Source of the DNA: Enterobacteriaceae bacterium UBA7338 | GTDB lineage: Bacteria; Pseudomonadota; Gammaproteobacteria; Enterobacterales; Enterobacteriaceae | Direction: 5' to 3' | Assembly (NCBI GenBank): GCA_002480085.1 | Contig: DKPJ01000014.1 | Location: 189,160 to 253,159, forward strand | DNA: 64,000 nt | Shown here: piece by piece, positions 50,205-59,615 of the stretch | Position numbering within the stretch: the stretch's first letter is position 1 | How the letters are laid out: each line of letters starts with the position of its first letter | The notes under the pieces: generated by a model | What the model saw: the letters and a program-made list of their open reading frames with translations, nothing else | Databases searched by the model: none | What the model was told of the DNA's origin: nothing | Position numbers and translations under genes: made by a program

Positions 50205-50879
50205 ATGTATGAATTTGACTGGAGTTCCATTCTCCCGGCGATGCCCTACCTGCTGGACGGGCTGATTATCACGCTGAAAATTACTATTACTGCGGTGCTG
50301 GTCGGCATCGTCTGGGGCACCATTTTGGCGGTGCTGCGCCTGTCGAGCTTTAAGCCGTTCGCCTGGTTTGCCACCGCCTACGTCAACGTGTTCCGCTCTA
50401 TCCCGCTGGTGATGGTGCTGCTGTGGTTCTACCTGATTGTGCCGGGACTGCTGCAAAACGTGCTCGGCCTGTCGCCTACCACCGATATCCGCCTGATCTC
50501 AGCGATGGTGGCCTTCTCGATGTTTGAAGCCGCCTACTACTCAGAGATTATCCGCGCCGGTATCCAGAGCATCTCGCGCGGGCAGTCCAGCGCGGCGCTG
50601 GCCCTCGGGATGACCCACTGGCAGTCGATGAAGCTCATCATCCTACCGCAGGCCTTCCGGGCCATGGTGCCGCTGCTGCTCACCCAGGGGATCGTCCTGT
50701 TCCAGGATACCTCGCTAGTGTACGTGCTCAGCCTGGCAGACTTCTTCCGTACCGCCTCCACCATCGGTGAGCGTGATGGTACCCAGGTAGAGATGATCCT
50801 CTTTGCCGGCTTCGTCTATTTTGCAATTAGTCTCAGTGCTTCACTGTTGGTCAGCTATCTGAAGAAAAGGACAGTTTAA
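50205..50879 (+). CDS. gltK: Glutamate/aspartate ABC permease GltK
   Basis: 224 residues, partner of GltJ. The EAA loop is RAGIQSISRGQSSAALALGMTHWQSMKLIILPQAFR. Starts two bases after the gltJ stop; its TAA shares its last base with the gltL ATG. Confidence 0.96.
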   Translation: MYEFDWSSILPAMPYLLDGLIITLKITITAVLVGIVWGTILAVLRLSSFKPFAWFATAYVNVFRSIPLVMVLLWFYLIVPGLLQNVLGLSPTTDIRLISAMVAFSMFEAAYYSEIIRAGIQSISRGQSSAALALGMTHWQSMKLIILPQAFRAMVPLLLTQGIVLFQDTSLVYVLSLADFFRTASTIGERDGTQVEMILFAGFVYFAISLSASLLVSYLKKRTV

Positions 50880-51604
50880 TGATTTCCCTGAAAAACGTTT
50901 CAAAATGGTATGGTCACTTTCAGGTGCTAACCGACTGCTCCACGGAAGTGAAAAAAGGTGAAGTGGTGGTGGTTTGCGGGCCGTCCGGCTCCGGTAAGTC
51001 CACGCTTATCAAAACCGTTAACGGCCTGGAGCCGGTGCAGCAGGGAGATATCATCGTTAACGGCACCACGGTGACCGATAAGAAAACCAACCTTGCCGAG
51101 CTGCGCTCCCACGTCGGCATGGTGTTTCAGCACTTTGAACTCTTTCCCCACCTGTCGATTATCGAAAACCTGACCCTGGCGCAGGTGAAGGTACTGAAGC
51201 GCAACAAGGCGGCGGCGCGAAAGAAAGGCCTTAAGCTGCTGGAGCGCGTCGGGCTTTCCGCCCATGCCGATAAGTTCCCGGCTCAGCTCTCCGGTGGCCA
51301 GCAGCAGCGGGTGGCCATTGCCCGCGCCCTCTGCATGGATCCGGTGGCCATGCTGTTTGACGAACCGACTTCAGCCCTCGATCCCGAGATGATCAACGAG
51401 GTGCTGGACGTGATGGTGGAGCTGGCGCAGGAGGGGATGACCATGATGGTGGTCACCCATGAGATGGGCTTTGCGCGCAAGGTGGCGACAAGGGTGATCT
51501 TTATGGACGAGGGCAAGATCGTCGAGGACTCCGCCAAAGAGGATTTCTTCGCTAATCCGAAATCCGAACGGGCAAAAGACTTCCTTGCCAAGATCCTGCA
51601 CTAA
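50879..51604 (+). CDS. gltL: Glutamate/aspartate ABC ATPase GltL
   Basis: 241 residues. Walker A GPSGSGKST, Q-loop HVGMVFQHFELFPH, signature LSGGQQQRVAIARAL, Walker B MLFDEPTSALD, and H-loop VVTHEMGFAR are all intact. It powers GltIJK. Last gene of the operon; two REPs follow. Confidence 0.97.
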   Translation: MISLKNVSKWYGHFQVLTDCSTEVKKGEVVVVCGPSGSGKSTLIKTVNGLEPVQQGDIIVNGTTVTDKKTNLAELRSHVGMVFQHFELFPHLSIIENLTLAQVKVLKRNKAAARKKGLKLLERVGLSAHADKFPAQLSGGQQQRVAIARALCMDPVAMLFDEPTSALDPEMINEVLDVMVELAQEGMTMMVVTHEMGFARKVATRVIFMDEGKIVEDSAKEDFFANPKSERAKDFLAKILH

Positions 51605-51615
51605 TCCAGGTAATC

Positions 51616-51712
51616 GCCGGGCGGCACTGCGTTTGCCCGGCCTACAATGGGCACGGTGCAATGAATGGGCACGGTGTAATGTGTAGGCCCGGTAAGCGCA
51701 GCGCCACCGGGC
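51616..51712. repeat. REP pair with an internal 18-bp tandem duplication
   Basis: Two oppositely oriented REPs (51616-51645 and 51683-51712) flank two direct copies of AATGGGCACGGTGYAATG (51646-51663 and 51664-51681, 17 of 18 bases identical). It lies between gltL and the end of convergent ybeL. Confidence 0.85.
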
Positions 51713-51725
51713 GTGACAACCTTCA

Positions 51726-52208
51726 TTACGGCTCGAACGGCCGACGCTGGAACTGGTCGTGACCGCACTTCGGACAGAGCGGCAGCGCATCCGGGGTGTA
51801 GACCGCCAGGTGATAGTGGCACTTCTCGCACACCAGGTTCCCCAGCCCCACCACCTCGCCGCTGTGGTAGACTCCGTGGTGGTTCAGATCCTGAAACACC
51901 TCGCGCCACTCCAGCTGGGTTTTATCGGTGATGTCCGCCAGCTCCTGCCACAGGCTCTCTTTAATCACCCGCATAAATACGCTGTCGGTCACCTCCCCCT
52001 GGCTTTCACCATAGCTGCGGGCAAACTCTTCAAGATCGCGACGCAGGGCGCGCGTCAGCTCTTCGACCTCGGTTGGCGTTAACTCGCCCGTCTGGGTAAC
52101 ACGCAGCCGCGCCTGCTCCACCAGCGCATCGATATCCCGATCGCCACTGCGCAAACGCTCGGTCAGCGTCGCAACCTGTTCACGATAATATTGAGCAACC
52201 TTGTTCAT
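51726..52208 (-). CDS. ybeL: Zinc-ribbon protein YbeL (DUF1451)
   Basis: 160 residues. A long charged helical N-terminal part (VAQYYREQVATLTERLRSGDRDIDALVEQARLRV...), then a C-terminal zinc ribbon with CEKC and CPKC pairs. Function unknown. Same length as in E. coli. Divergent from leuS across 236 bp. Confidence 0.93.
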   Translation of the reverse strand: MNKVAQYYREQVATLTERLRSGDRDIDALVEQARLRVTQTGELTPTEVEELTRALRRDLEEFARSYGESQGEVTDSVFMRVIKESLWQELADITDKTQLEWREVFQDLNHHGVYHSGEVVGLGNLVCEKCHYHLAVYTPDALPLCPKCGHDQFQRRPFEP

Positions 52209-52444
52209 CCTTTCGCCTCCGGGCTGGGTAACGTCTTCTAATAATAGACCTTATTTTCCCACCGCTTTGCTACCCTGGGCACAGGCTGTGTAAATTCATG
52301 CAATGATGCCTGTCGCCCCTTTTCACCGCCGGCAGCGCGAAAGGCTGTTTTGAGACTGGCGTTTGGGCTATGCTATGCGGATCTTACACACCACATCTTA
52401 ATGCTACGCTTGTAGCTGTATTGAAAACAGGACCACTGGCTGCC

Positions 52445-55027
52445 ATGCAAGAGCAATACCGCCCGGAAGAGATAGAATCCAAAGTCCAGCTTCACTGGGA
52501 AGAGAAGCGCACATTTGAAGTCACTGAAGATGAGAGCAAAGAGAAGTATTACTGCCTCTCTATGCTTCCCTATCCTTCTGGCCGGCTACACATGGGCCAC
52601 GTGCGTAACTACACCATTGGCGATGTGATCTCCCGCTATCAGCGTATGCTGGGTAAAAACGTGCTGCAGCCTATCGGCTGGGATGCGTTCGGCCTGCCGG
52701 CTGAAGGTGCGGCGGTAAAAAATAACACTGCCCCCGCCCCGTGGACCTACGACAACATCAACTACATGAAAAACCAGCTCAAGATGCTGGGCTTTGGCTA
52801 TGACTGGAGCCGCGAGCTGGCAACCTGCACCCCGGAATATTACCGCTGGGAGCAGAAGTTCTTCACCGAGCTGTATAAGAAAGGCCTGGTCTACAAGAAG
52901 ACCTCAGCAGTGAACTGGTGCCCGAACGACCAGACCGTGCTGGCTAACGAGCAGGTGATCGACGGCTGCTGCTGGCGCTGCGACACCAAGGTTGAGCGTA
53001 AAGAGATCCCACAGTGGTTTATCAAAATCACCGCCTACGCTGACGAGCTGCTGAACGATCTTGATCATATGGATCAGTGGCCGGACACCGTTAAGACCAT
53101 GCAGCGCAACTGGATCGGCCGCTCTGAAGGCGTGGAGATCACCTTTGACGTCGAAAACAGCGACGACAAGCTGACCGTCTACACTACCCGTCCAGACACC
53201 TTTATGGGCGTCACCTACCTGGCCGTTGCTGCGGGCCACCCGCTGAGCACCCAGGCGGCGGCCTACAACCCGGCGCTGGGCGACTTCATTGCCGAATGCC
53301 GCAACACCAAGGTTGCCGAAGCAGATATGGCGACCATGGAGAAGAAAGGTGTCGATACCGGCGTGCGTGCTATTCACCCGCTGACCGGCGAAGCGATCCC
53401 GGTCTGGGCAGCGAACTTCGTGCTGATGGAGTACGGTACCGGCGCAGTGATGGCCGTCCCGGGCCACGACCAGCGCGACTACGAATTTGCCACTAAATAT
53501 GGTTTAGCGATCAAGCCGGTTATCCTTGCTGCCGACGGTACCGAGCCGGATCTCAGCGCCCAGGCGTTGACTGAAAAAGGCGTGCTGTTTAACTCCGGCG
53601 AGTTTGACGGTCTGGGCTTTGAGGCGGCGTTTAACGCCATTGCCGACAAGCTGGCCGCCAACGGCGTTGGCGAGCGTAAGGTCAACTACCGTCTGCGTGA
53701 CTGGGGCGTCTCCCGCCAGCGCTACTGGGGTGCACCGATCCCGATGGTGACCCTGGAAGATGGCACCGTGCTGCCGACCCCGGAAGACCAGCTGCCGGTG
53801 ATCCTGCCGGAAGACGTGGTGATGGACGGCATCACCAGCCCGATCAAGGCCGATCCCGAGTGGGCAAAAACCACCGTTAACGGCCAGCCTGCGCTGCGTG
53901 AAACCGACACCTTTGACACCTTTATGGAGTCCTCCTGGTACTATGCGCGCTACACCTGCCCGCAGTACAACGAAGGGATGCTGGATCCGAACGCGGCCAA
54001 CTACTGGCTGCCGGTAGATATTTACATCGGCGGTATCGAACACGCCATCATGCACCTGCTCTACTTCCGCTTCTTCCACAAGCTGATGCGCGACGCGGGC
54101 ATGGTAAACTCTGATGAGCCAGCGAAGCAGCTGCTCTGCCAGGGCATGGTACTGGCGGATGCCTTCTACTACGTGGGGGCAAACGGCGAGCGTAACTGGG
54201 TCTCCCCGAAAGAGGCGATCGTCGAGCGCGATGAGAAAGGCCGCATCGTGAAAGCGCAGGACGCGGCGGGCCATGAGCTGGTCTATACCGGCATGAGCAA
54301 GATGTCCAAGTCGAAAAACAACGGCATCGACCCGCAGGAGATGGTAGAGCGCTACGGCGCGGATACCGTACGTCTGTTTATGATGTTCGCCTCCCCGGCG
54401 GATATGACCCTCGAGTGGCAGGAGTCCGGCGTTGAGGGGGCGAACCGCTTCCTGAAGCGCGTCTGGAAGCTGGTCTACGAGCACACTTCCCAGGGCGATG
54501 CCCCGGCACTGGACGCTGCCGCGCTGAGCGAAGACCAGCAGGCGCTGCGCCGTGACGTGCATAAAACTATTGCCAAAGTGACCGATGATATCGGTCGCCG
54601 TCAGACCTTCAACACCGCCATTGCGGCGATCATGGAGCTGATGAACAAGCTGGCGAAAGCGCCGCTGGAAGGCGAGCAGGATCGCGCCCTGATGCAGGAA
54701 GCGCTGCTGGCGGTGGTGCGTATGCTGAACCCGTTCACTCCGCATGCCTGCTTCACCCTCTGGCAGGAGCTGAAAGGCGAAGGCGATATCGACAACGCGC
54801 CGTGGCCGGTCGCTGACGAGCAGGCGATGGTCGAGAACACCACCCTGGTTGTGGTGCAGGTAAATGGTAAAGTACGTGGTAAGATCACCGTGCCGGTAGA
54901 CGCCAGCGAAGAGCAGGTGCGCGAGCGTGCGGGCCAGGAGCCTCTGGTCGCAAAATATCTTGATGGCGTTACCGTGCGTAAAGTGATTTACGTTGCGGGT
55001 AAACTGCTCAATCTGGTCGTTGGCTAA
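52445..55027 (+). CDS. leuS: Leucyl-tRNA synthetase
   Basis: 860 residues, E. coli length. HIGH motif in GRLHMGHVRNY, a CP1 editing domain with TTRPDTFMGVTYLAV and the GTGAVMAVPGHDQRD editing site, and KMSKS from K619 (MSKMSKSKNNG). It charges tRNA-Leu, including the UAG isoacceptor encoded in this window, and hydrolyses mischarged tRNA. A longer frame opens at 52370; the ATG at 52445 gives the conserved start MQEQYRPEEIESKVQ. First gene of leuS-lptE-holA-nadD. Confidence 0.98.
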   Translation: MQEQYRPEEIESKVQLHWEEKRTFEVTEDESKEKYYCLSMLPYPSGRLHMGHVRNYTIGDVISRYQRMLGKNVLQPIGWDAFGLPAEGAAVKNNTAPAPWTYDNINYMKNQLKMLGFGYDWSRELATCTPEYYRWEQKFFTELYKKGLVYKKTSAVNWCPNDQTVLANEQVIDGCCWRCDTKVERKEIPQWFIKITAYADELLNDLDHMDQWPDTVKTMQRNWIGRSEGVEITFDVENSDDKLTVYTTRPDTFMGVTYLAVAAGHPLSTQAAAYNPALGDFIAECRNTKVAEADMATMEKKGVDTGVRAIHPLTGEAIPVWAANFVLMEYGTGAVMAVPGHDQRDYEFATKYGLAIKPVILAADGTEPDLSAQALTEKGVLFNSGEFDGLGFEAAFNAIADKLAANGVGERKVNYRLRDWGVSRQRYWGAPIPMVTLEDGTVLPTPEDQLPVILPEDVVMDGITSPIKADPEWAKTTVNGQPALRETDTFDTFMESSWYYARYTCPQYNEGMLDPNAANYWLPVDIYIGGIEHAIMHLLYFRFFHKLMRDAGMVNSDEPAKQLLCQGMVLADAFYYVGANGERNWVSPKEAIVERDEKGRIVKAQDAAGHELVYTGMSKMSKSKNNGIDPQEMVERYGADTVRLFMMFASPADMTLEWQESGVEGANRFLKRVWKLVYEHTSQGDAPALDAAALSEDQQALRRDVHKTIAKVTDDIGRRQTFNTAIAAIMELMNKLAKAPLEGEQDRALMQEALLAVVRMLNPFTPHACFTLWQELKGEGDIDNAPWPVADEQAMVENTTLVVVQVNGKVRGKITVPVDASEEQVRERAGQEPLVAKYLDGVTVRKVIYVAGKLLNLVVG

Positions 55028-55041
55028 GCGCGGGAGGAAGC

Positions 55042-55611
55042 GTGCGATTACTAACAACATTACTGTTGTCATTGGCGGTGCTGGTCACCGCCGGATGTGG
55101 CTGGCACCTGCGCAATAGCTCAGCTATCCCTGACGAGATGAAAACCATGATTTTCGATTCGTCAGATCCCAACGGTCCGCTAAGCCGCGCGGTACGGTCA
55201 CAGCTGCGTCTGAACGGCGTCACGCTGGTAGAGAAAAGCTCTGTGCGTCAGGATGTGCCCTCCCTGCGTCTGGGTTCATCAAATGTTAGCCAGGACACCG
55301 CCTCCATCTTCCGCGATGGCCGTACGGCTGAGTACCAGATGGTGATGAGCGTCCAGGCGTCGGTGCTAATCCCGGGCCAGGGGATCTACCCGCTGCATAC
55401 CAAGGTCTATCGTTCATTCTTCGATAACCCGCAGACCGCGCTGGCGAAAGATGCCGAGCAGGAGATGATCATCAACGAAATGTACGATAAAGCTGCGGAA
55501 CAGCTGATCCGTCAGCTGCCAAGCGTGCAAACGGCAGAGAAGCAGGAGAAGATAGCGGAAGCCAAAGCGGTCTCTACCTCCTCCCGCGTCTCAACCACGC
55601 TGGGTAACTGA
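55042..55611 (+). CDS. lptE: LPS-assembly lipoprotein LptE
   Basis: 189 residues. Lipoprotein signal with lipobox VTAGC (Cys19), then the LptE fold that plugs the LptD barrel and binds LPS at the outer membrane. The start is GTG at 55042, after GGGAGGAAGC, as in E. coli. The C-terminal tail after residue 160 is low-complexity (EKQEKIAEAKAVSTSSRVSTT). One-base overlap with holA. Confidence 0.96.
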   Translation: MRLLTTLLLSLAVLVTAGCGWHLRNSSAIPDEMKTMIFDSSDPNGPLSRAVRSQLRLNGVTLVEKSSVRQDVPSLRLGSSNVSQDTASIFRDGRTAEYQMVMSVQASVLIPGQGIYPLHTKVYRSFFDNPQTALAKDAEQEMIINEMYDKAAEQLIRQLPSVQTAEKQEKIAEAKAVSTSSRVSTTLGN

Positions 55612-56642
55612 TGTTAAAGCTGTACCCTGAACAGCTTCGCGCGCAGCTCAATGAAGGGCTGCGCGCGGCCTATCTGCTGCTGGGCAACGATCCGTTGCTG
55701 CTGCAGGAGAGCCAGGATGCGGTGCGCCAGGCCGCCGCCGCCCAGGGCTTTGACGAACACCACACCGTTGCTCTCGATGCCAGCACCGACTGGACCGCAC
55801 TCTTCTCTCTCTGCCAGGCCATGAGCCTGTTTGCCAGCCGTCAGACGCTGCTGCTTCAGCTGCCGGACAACGGTCCGAATGCGGCCATCAACGAACAGCT
55901 TGCTACCCTGACCGGGCTGCTGCATGACGATCTGCTGCTGATCGTGCGTGGCAATAAGCTTACCAAAGCGCAGGAGAACGCCGCCTGGTTTACCGCCCTG
56001 GCTAACCGTGCCGTGCAAGTTACCTGCCAGACGCCGGAGCAGGCGCAGCTTCCACGCTGGGTCGCCAGTCGCGCAAAGCAAAATCATCTGCAGCTCGATG
56101 ATGCCGCCAACCAGCTGCTCTGCTACTGCTACGAGGGCAACCTGCTGGCGCTGGCGCAGGCGCTGGACCGGCTCTCACTGCTCTGGCCCGACGGCAAACT
56201 TACCCTGCCACGCGTTGAGCAGGCGGTGAACGATGCCGCACACTTTACCCCTTTCCACTGGGTCGATGCCCTGCTGGCGGGCAAGAGCAAACGCGCCCTG
56301 CATATTTTGCAGCAGCTGAAGCTTGAGGCCAGCGAGCCGGTGATCCTGCTGCGTACGTTGCAGCGTGAGCTGCTGCTGCTGTTGAACGTAAAGCGCCAGA
56401 TGGGGCAGACGTCGCTACGCACCCTCTTTGATAAGCACCGGGTGTGGCAGAACCGCCGTGCCGTCACCACCGAGGCGCTAAATCGCCTTAGCCATGCCCA
56501 GCTTCGCCAGGCGGTACATCTCCTGAGTCGTACCGAGCTAACCGTTAAGCAGGACTACGGCCAGTCGGTCTGGGCCGAGCTGGAAGGGATCTCTCTGCTA
56601 CTCTGTCATAAGACGCTGGCAGACGTGTTTATAGAGGGATGA
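55611..56642 (+). CDS. holA: DNA polymerase III subunit delta
   Basis: 343 residues, clamp-loader wrench subunit, with the N-terminal AAA+-like region (YLLLGNDPLLLQESQDAVRQAA) and the C-terminal collar domain. It opens the beta clamp during loading. It starts on the last base of the lptE stop; nadD follows after one base. Confidence 0.97.
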   Translation: MLKLYPEQLRAQLNEGLRAAYLLLGNDPLLLQESQDAVRQAAAAQGFDEHHTVALDASTDWTALFSLCQAMSLFASRQTLLLQLPDNGPNAAINEQLATLTGLLHDDLLLIVRGNKLTKAQENAAWFTALANRAVQVTCQTPEQAQLPRWVASRAKQNHLQLDDAANQLLCYCYEGNLLALAQALDRLSLLWPDGKLTLPRVEQAVNDAAHFTPFHWVDALLAGKSKRALHILQQLKLEASEPVILLRTLQRELLLLLNVKRQMGQTSLRTLFDKHRVWQNRRAVTTEALNRLSHAQLRQAVHLLSRTELTVKQDYGQSVWAELEGISLLLCHKTLADVFIEG

Positions 56643-56643
56643 G

Positions 56644-57285
56644 ATGGATCAGCTACAAGCCCTGTTTGGTGGGACCTTCGATCCCGTTCACTACGGCCAC
56701 CTTTTACCGGTAGAGGCGCTGGCAGAGGCGATTAACCTGACGCGGGTGATCGTCATGCCAAACAACGTGCCGCCCCACCGTCCGCAGCCGGAGGCCACCA
56801 GCCAGCAGCGTAAGACCATGCTGGCGCTGGCTATTGCCGACCGTCCGCTGTTTACCCTCGACGAGCGGGAGCTGCAGCGCGACACGCCGTCATATTCGGC
56901 AGAAACGCTGGAGGCATGGCGTCAGGAGAGCGGCCCTGACCGCCCGCTGGCCTTTATTATCGGCCAGGACTCGCTGCTCAACTTCCCGACCTGGTACCGC
57001 TACGACAGCATTCTTCGCTACTGCCATCTGATTGTCTGCCGCCGCCCCGGCTACGCGCTGGCGATGCGCGACGCGGTGCATCAGCGCTGGCTTGAGCAGC
57101 ACCTGACGGCGGACGCCCGCAAGCTGCATACCCTGCCCGCCGGAAAGATTTTTCTCGCCCAGACGCCGTGGTTTGACATCTCTGCCACGCAAATTCGCCA
57201 GCGGCTGCGGCAGAATCAGCCCTGTGACGATCTGCTCCCGCCCGCCGTACTCGACTATATTATGCAGCAGGGGCTGTACCGCTAA
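56644..57285 (+). CDS. nadD: Nicotinate-mononucleotide adenylyltransferase
   Basis: 213 residues. Nucleotidyltransferase motif GGTFDPVHYGHLLPVEAL and the ISATQIRQRL (SSTxxR-type) motif, both intact. It makes deamido-NAD in the NAD pathway. Its 3' end overlaps the 3' end of convergent cobD by 26 bp, with no terminator between them. Confidence 0.97.
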   Translation: MDQLQALFGGTFDPVHYGHLLPVEALAEAINLTRVIVMPNNVPPHRPQPEATSQQRKTMLALAIADRPLFTLDERELQRDTPSYSAETLEAWRQESGPDRPLAFIIGQDSLLNFPTWYRYDSILRYCHLIVCRRPGYALAMRDAVHQRWLEQHLTADARKLHTLPAGKIFLAQTPWFDISATQIRQRLRQNQPCDDLLPPAVLDYIMQQGLYR

Positions 57286-58354
57286 GAACCCGCCGCATGG
57301 CGGCAACCAGGCGATCGTTTTCCGCCTGGCTACGCACCGCCACACGGTAGTACCCCTTCTCCAGACCTGGATAGTTACTGCAGCTGCGGATCAGCACCCG
57401 CTCTGCCAGCAGCACCTGCTGTAAATCCACTCCCTGCAGGTCGCAGCGCAAAAAGAGATAGTTTACCGCGCCAGGCCAAACCGTGATCCCAGGCAGATCA
57501 TACAGCGCCTGAAAAAGACGCGGCCTCTCCGTTTGCAGCCACGCCCAGGTCGCCTGCTGATAGGGCCGGTCGCGCAGAATAATTTCTCCTGCCAGTGCGG
57601 CGAAGGCGTTAATTGACCAGGGCATCTGCTGACGGCGGACGCGTTCCATTCCGGCGTCATCATAATTAACCAGATAACCCAACCGTAGCCCAGGAATAGC
57701 GTAAAATTTTGTTAGTGAGCGCAGGACCCAGACGTGGGGATTATCCGCTAGCCAGGGAATAAAACCCGTCTCATGCTCAATAAAATCGATAAAGGCTTCA
57801 TCGAGGACGAGGGTAATCCCCTGCACCCTGCAGTGGGCAGCGATGCGGTGCAGTAACGCGCGCTCCGGCAGCAGGCCGGTGGGGTTATTAGGCGTACAGA
57901 GAAACAGACAGTCAATGTTGGGGGTCAGGACGTCGAGGATGGCGTCGGTCAGCTGCCAGCCATCCTCCTCATGCAAAAAGAAGGTGTCGATATCGCACCC
58001 GGCAAGGGCAAGCGCCCGACGATACTCGGCAAAACCGGGGGCCACCAGCAGGGCACGGCGTGGCTTCAGGGCATTAACCAGAGCAAAAATCAGCGCCGTC
58101 TCGCCGTTATCCGCCAGAACGTGGCGTGGGGCGATGCCGTGATGCGCGGCAATGCACTGATGCAGGTTCAGGTAGCTGGCGTCAGGATAGCGCTCGGCAA
58201 GATGAAAACTGTCGTTCAGCGCGCGTTTAAGTGAGGCAGGCATACCCGCCGGATTAATATTGGCGCTAAAATCCAGCAGATCGTCCGGGTCGATACCCAG
58301 TAACCCCGCGGCCTCGCAGATGTTCCCGCCATGCGCGCTGTTAAATAAAGCCAT
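57260..58354 (-). CDS. cobD: L-threonine-O-3-phosphate decarboxylase CobD
   Basis: 364 residues, exactly the Salmonella CobD length. PLP enzyme of the aspartate aminotransferase fold: N-terminal ALFNSAHGGNICEAA, DFSANINPAGMP, CLFLCTPNNPTGLLPE, LVLDEAFIDF, and the Schiff-base lysine in VLRSLTKFYAIPGLRLGYLVN. It makes (R)-1-amino-2-propanol phosphate for the lower-ligand linker of adenosylcobalamin. Absent from E. coli K-12, present beside cobC here as in Salmonella. The C-terminus lacks a zinc-binding extension. Confidence 0.95.
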   Translation of the reverse strand: MALFNSAHGGNICEAAGLLGIDPDDLLDFSANINPAGMPASLKRALNDSFHLAERYPDASYLNLHQCIAAHHGIAPRHVLADNGETALIFALVNALKPRRALLVAPGFAEYRRALALAGCDIDTFFLHEEDGWQLTDAILDVLTPNIDCLFLCTPNNPTGLLPERALLHRIAAHCRVQGITLVLDEAFIDFIEHETGFIPWLADNPHVWVLRSLTKFYAIPGLRLGYLVNYDDAGMERVRRQQMPWSINAFAALAGEIILRDRPYQQATWAWLQTERPRLFQALYDLPGITVWPGAVNYLFLRCDLQGVDLQQVLLAERVLIRSCSNYPGLEKGYYRVAVRSQAENDRLVAAMRRVLSGTAPAA

Positions 58355-58450
58355 ATTTTCGCTCCGGGTAAAGCGGCTATCTTAACCAAAAAGCCGCACG
58401 GTATGCTGGAGCGGTGTTAAACTTTCCATAAAAAATCAGGAGAATACGCG

Positions 58451-59065
58451 ATGCGTCTTTGGCTTGTCCGACACGGGGAGACAGAAGCAAACGTGGCCGG
58501 GCTTTACAGCGGACACTCCCCCACCCCGCTTACTCCGCGCGGTATTGGCCAGGCGCAAAGGCTGCGCACGCTGCTGGCGGACGTCCCGTTTGACGTGGCG
58601 ATTTGCAGCGCGCTTGAGCGGGCGCAGCACACTGCCCGGCTGGTTCTCGATGCCCGTGAGGTTCCCGTCCACACCTCGGCGCTGCTCAACGAGATGTTTT
58701 TCGGTGACTGGGAGATGCGCCACCATCGCGATCTTACCCTTGAGGATGCCCAGCGCTACGCCGCCTGGTGCAGCGACTGGCAAACCGCTGTCCCCACCAA
58801 CGGTGAAGGGTTTCAGGACTTTACCGCTCGTGTACAGCAGTTTATTGCCCGCCTTGCAGAGTGGGATGCCCATGAAAACGTGCTGATTGTCAGCCATCAG
58901 GGGGTACTGAGCGTGCTGATAGCCACCCTGCTGAAGATGCCCGCCTCGTCGCTGTGGCACTTCCGCGTCGCCCAGGGGGCATGGAGCGCGATCGATATCT
59001 ACGACGGCTTTGCCACATTAAGCGTGCTGAACAGCCGTGCGGGGTGGGTGCCTGAGGATCGCTAA
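58451..59065 (+). CDS. cobC: Alpha-ribazole phosphatase CobC
   Basis: 204 residues, histidine phosphatase family: RHGETEAN, the second half-motif VSHQGVLSVL, and LNEMFFGDWE. It removes the phosphate late in nucleotide-loop assembly of cobalamin. Divergent from cobD across 96 bp. Adjacent genes of cobalamin assembly suggest the strain can make or salvage B12; other cob genes are outside the window. Confidence 0.94.
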   Translation: MRLWLVRHGETEANVAGLYSGHSPTPLTPRGIGQAQRLRTLLADVPFDVAICSALERAQHTARLVLDAREVPVHTSALLNEMFFGDWEMRHHRDLTLEDAQRYAAWCSDWQTAVPTNGEGFQDFTARVQQFIARLAEWDAHENVLIVSHQGVLSVLIATLLKMPASSLWHFRVAQGAWSAIDIYDGFATLSVLNSRAGWVPEDR

Positions 59066-59294
59066 CTTGACACGCCCCCCCAGACTGCTATCCTCCGCTG
59101 CCAGACTTTTCCCTCCGCAGCAGTTCCATAGAAATTGTTTTACAAAAATGGCGATGCAATCTCGTGCGGAGGGTGGGATGATAGCCCACTTTCAGAGACA
59201 TATAGGCGACTTTCGTCCCGAAAAGGCCGGGCTTCAGGTATACTGGCTGACTCTCTATTGATTATCGTTATTTGCATCCACCCAGGGGGAACAC

Positions 59295-59612
59295 TTGCAG
59301 GGTAAAGCACTCCAGGATTTTGTTATCGACAAAATTGACGACCTGAAAGGTCAGGACATCGTCACCTTAGATGTTAAGGGTAAATCAAGCATCACCGACT
59401 GCATGATCATCTGCACCGGTACCTCTACGCGTCACGTTGTCTCTATCGCCAACCATGTGGTGCAGGAGTCCCGCGCGGCGGGCCTGATCCCGTTCGGCGT
59501 TGAGGGCGAAAACGTTGCCGACTGGGTCGTGGTCGATCTGGGCGATGTCATTGTCCACGTTATGCAGGAAGAGAGCCGTCGCCTCTACGAGCTGGAAAAA
59601 CTCTGGGGCTAA
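59295..59612 (+). CDS. rsfS: Ribosome silencing factor RsfS
   Basis: 105 residues. It binds L14 (uL14) on the 50S subunit and blocks subunit joining in starvation. The start is TTG at 59295 (L-Q-G-K-A-L-Q-D-F-V), after AGGGGGAACAC, as in E. coli. Conserved core SSITDCMIICTGTSTRHV and DLGDVIVHVMQEESRRLYELEKLW. Followed after three bases by rlmH. Confidence 0.96.
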   Translation: MQGKALQDFVIDKIDDLKGQDIVTLDVKGKSSITDCMIICTGTSTRHVVSIANHVVQESRAAGLIPFGVEGENVADWVVVDLGDVIVHVMQEESRRLYELEKLWG

Positions 59613-59615
59613 TGG

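Noticed and set aside
53504..55072. 522-codon open frame opposite leuS
   Set aside because: Same reason: low-complexity shadow of the leuS coding strand.
58355..58450. Possible cobalamin riboswitch between cobD and cobC
   Set aside because: The 96-bp gap is too short for a cobalamin aptamer, and I saw no B12-box sequence.
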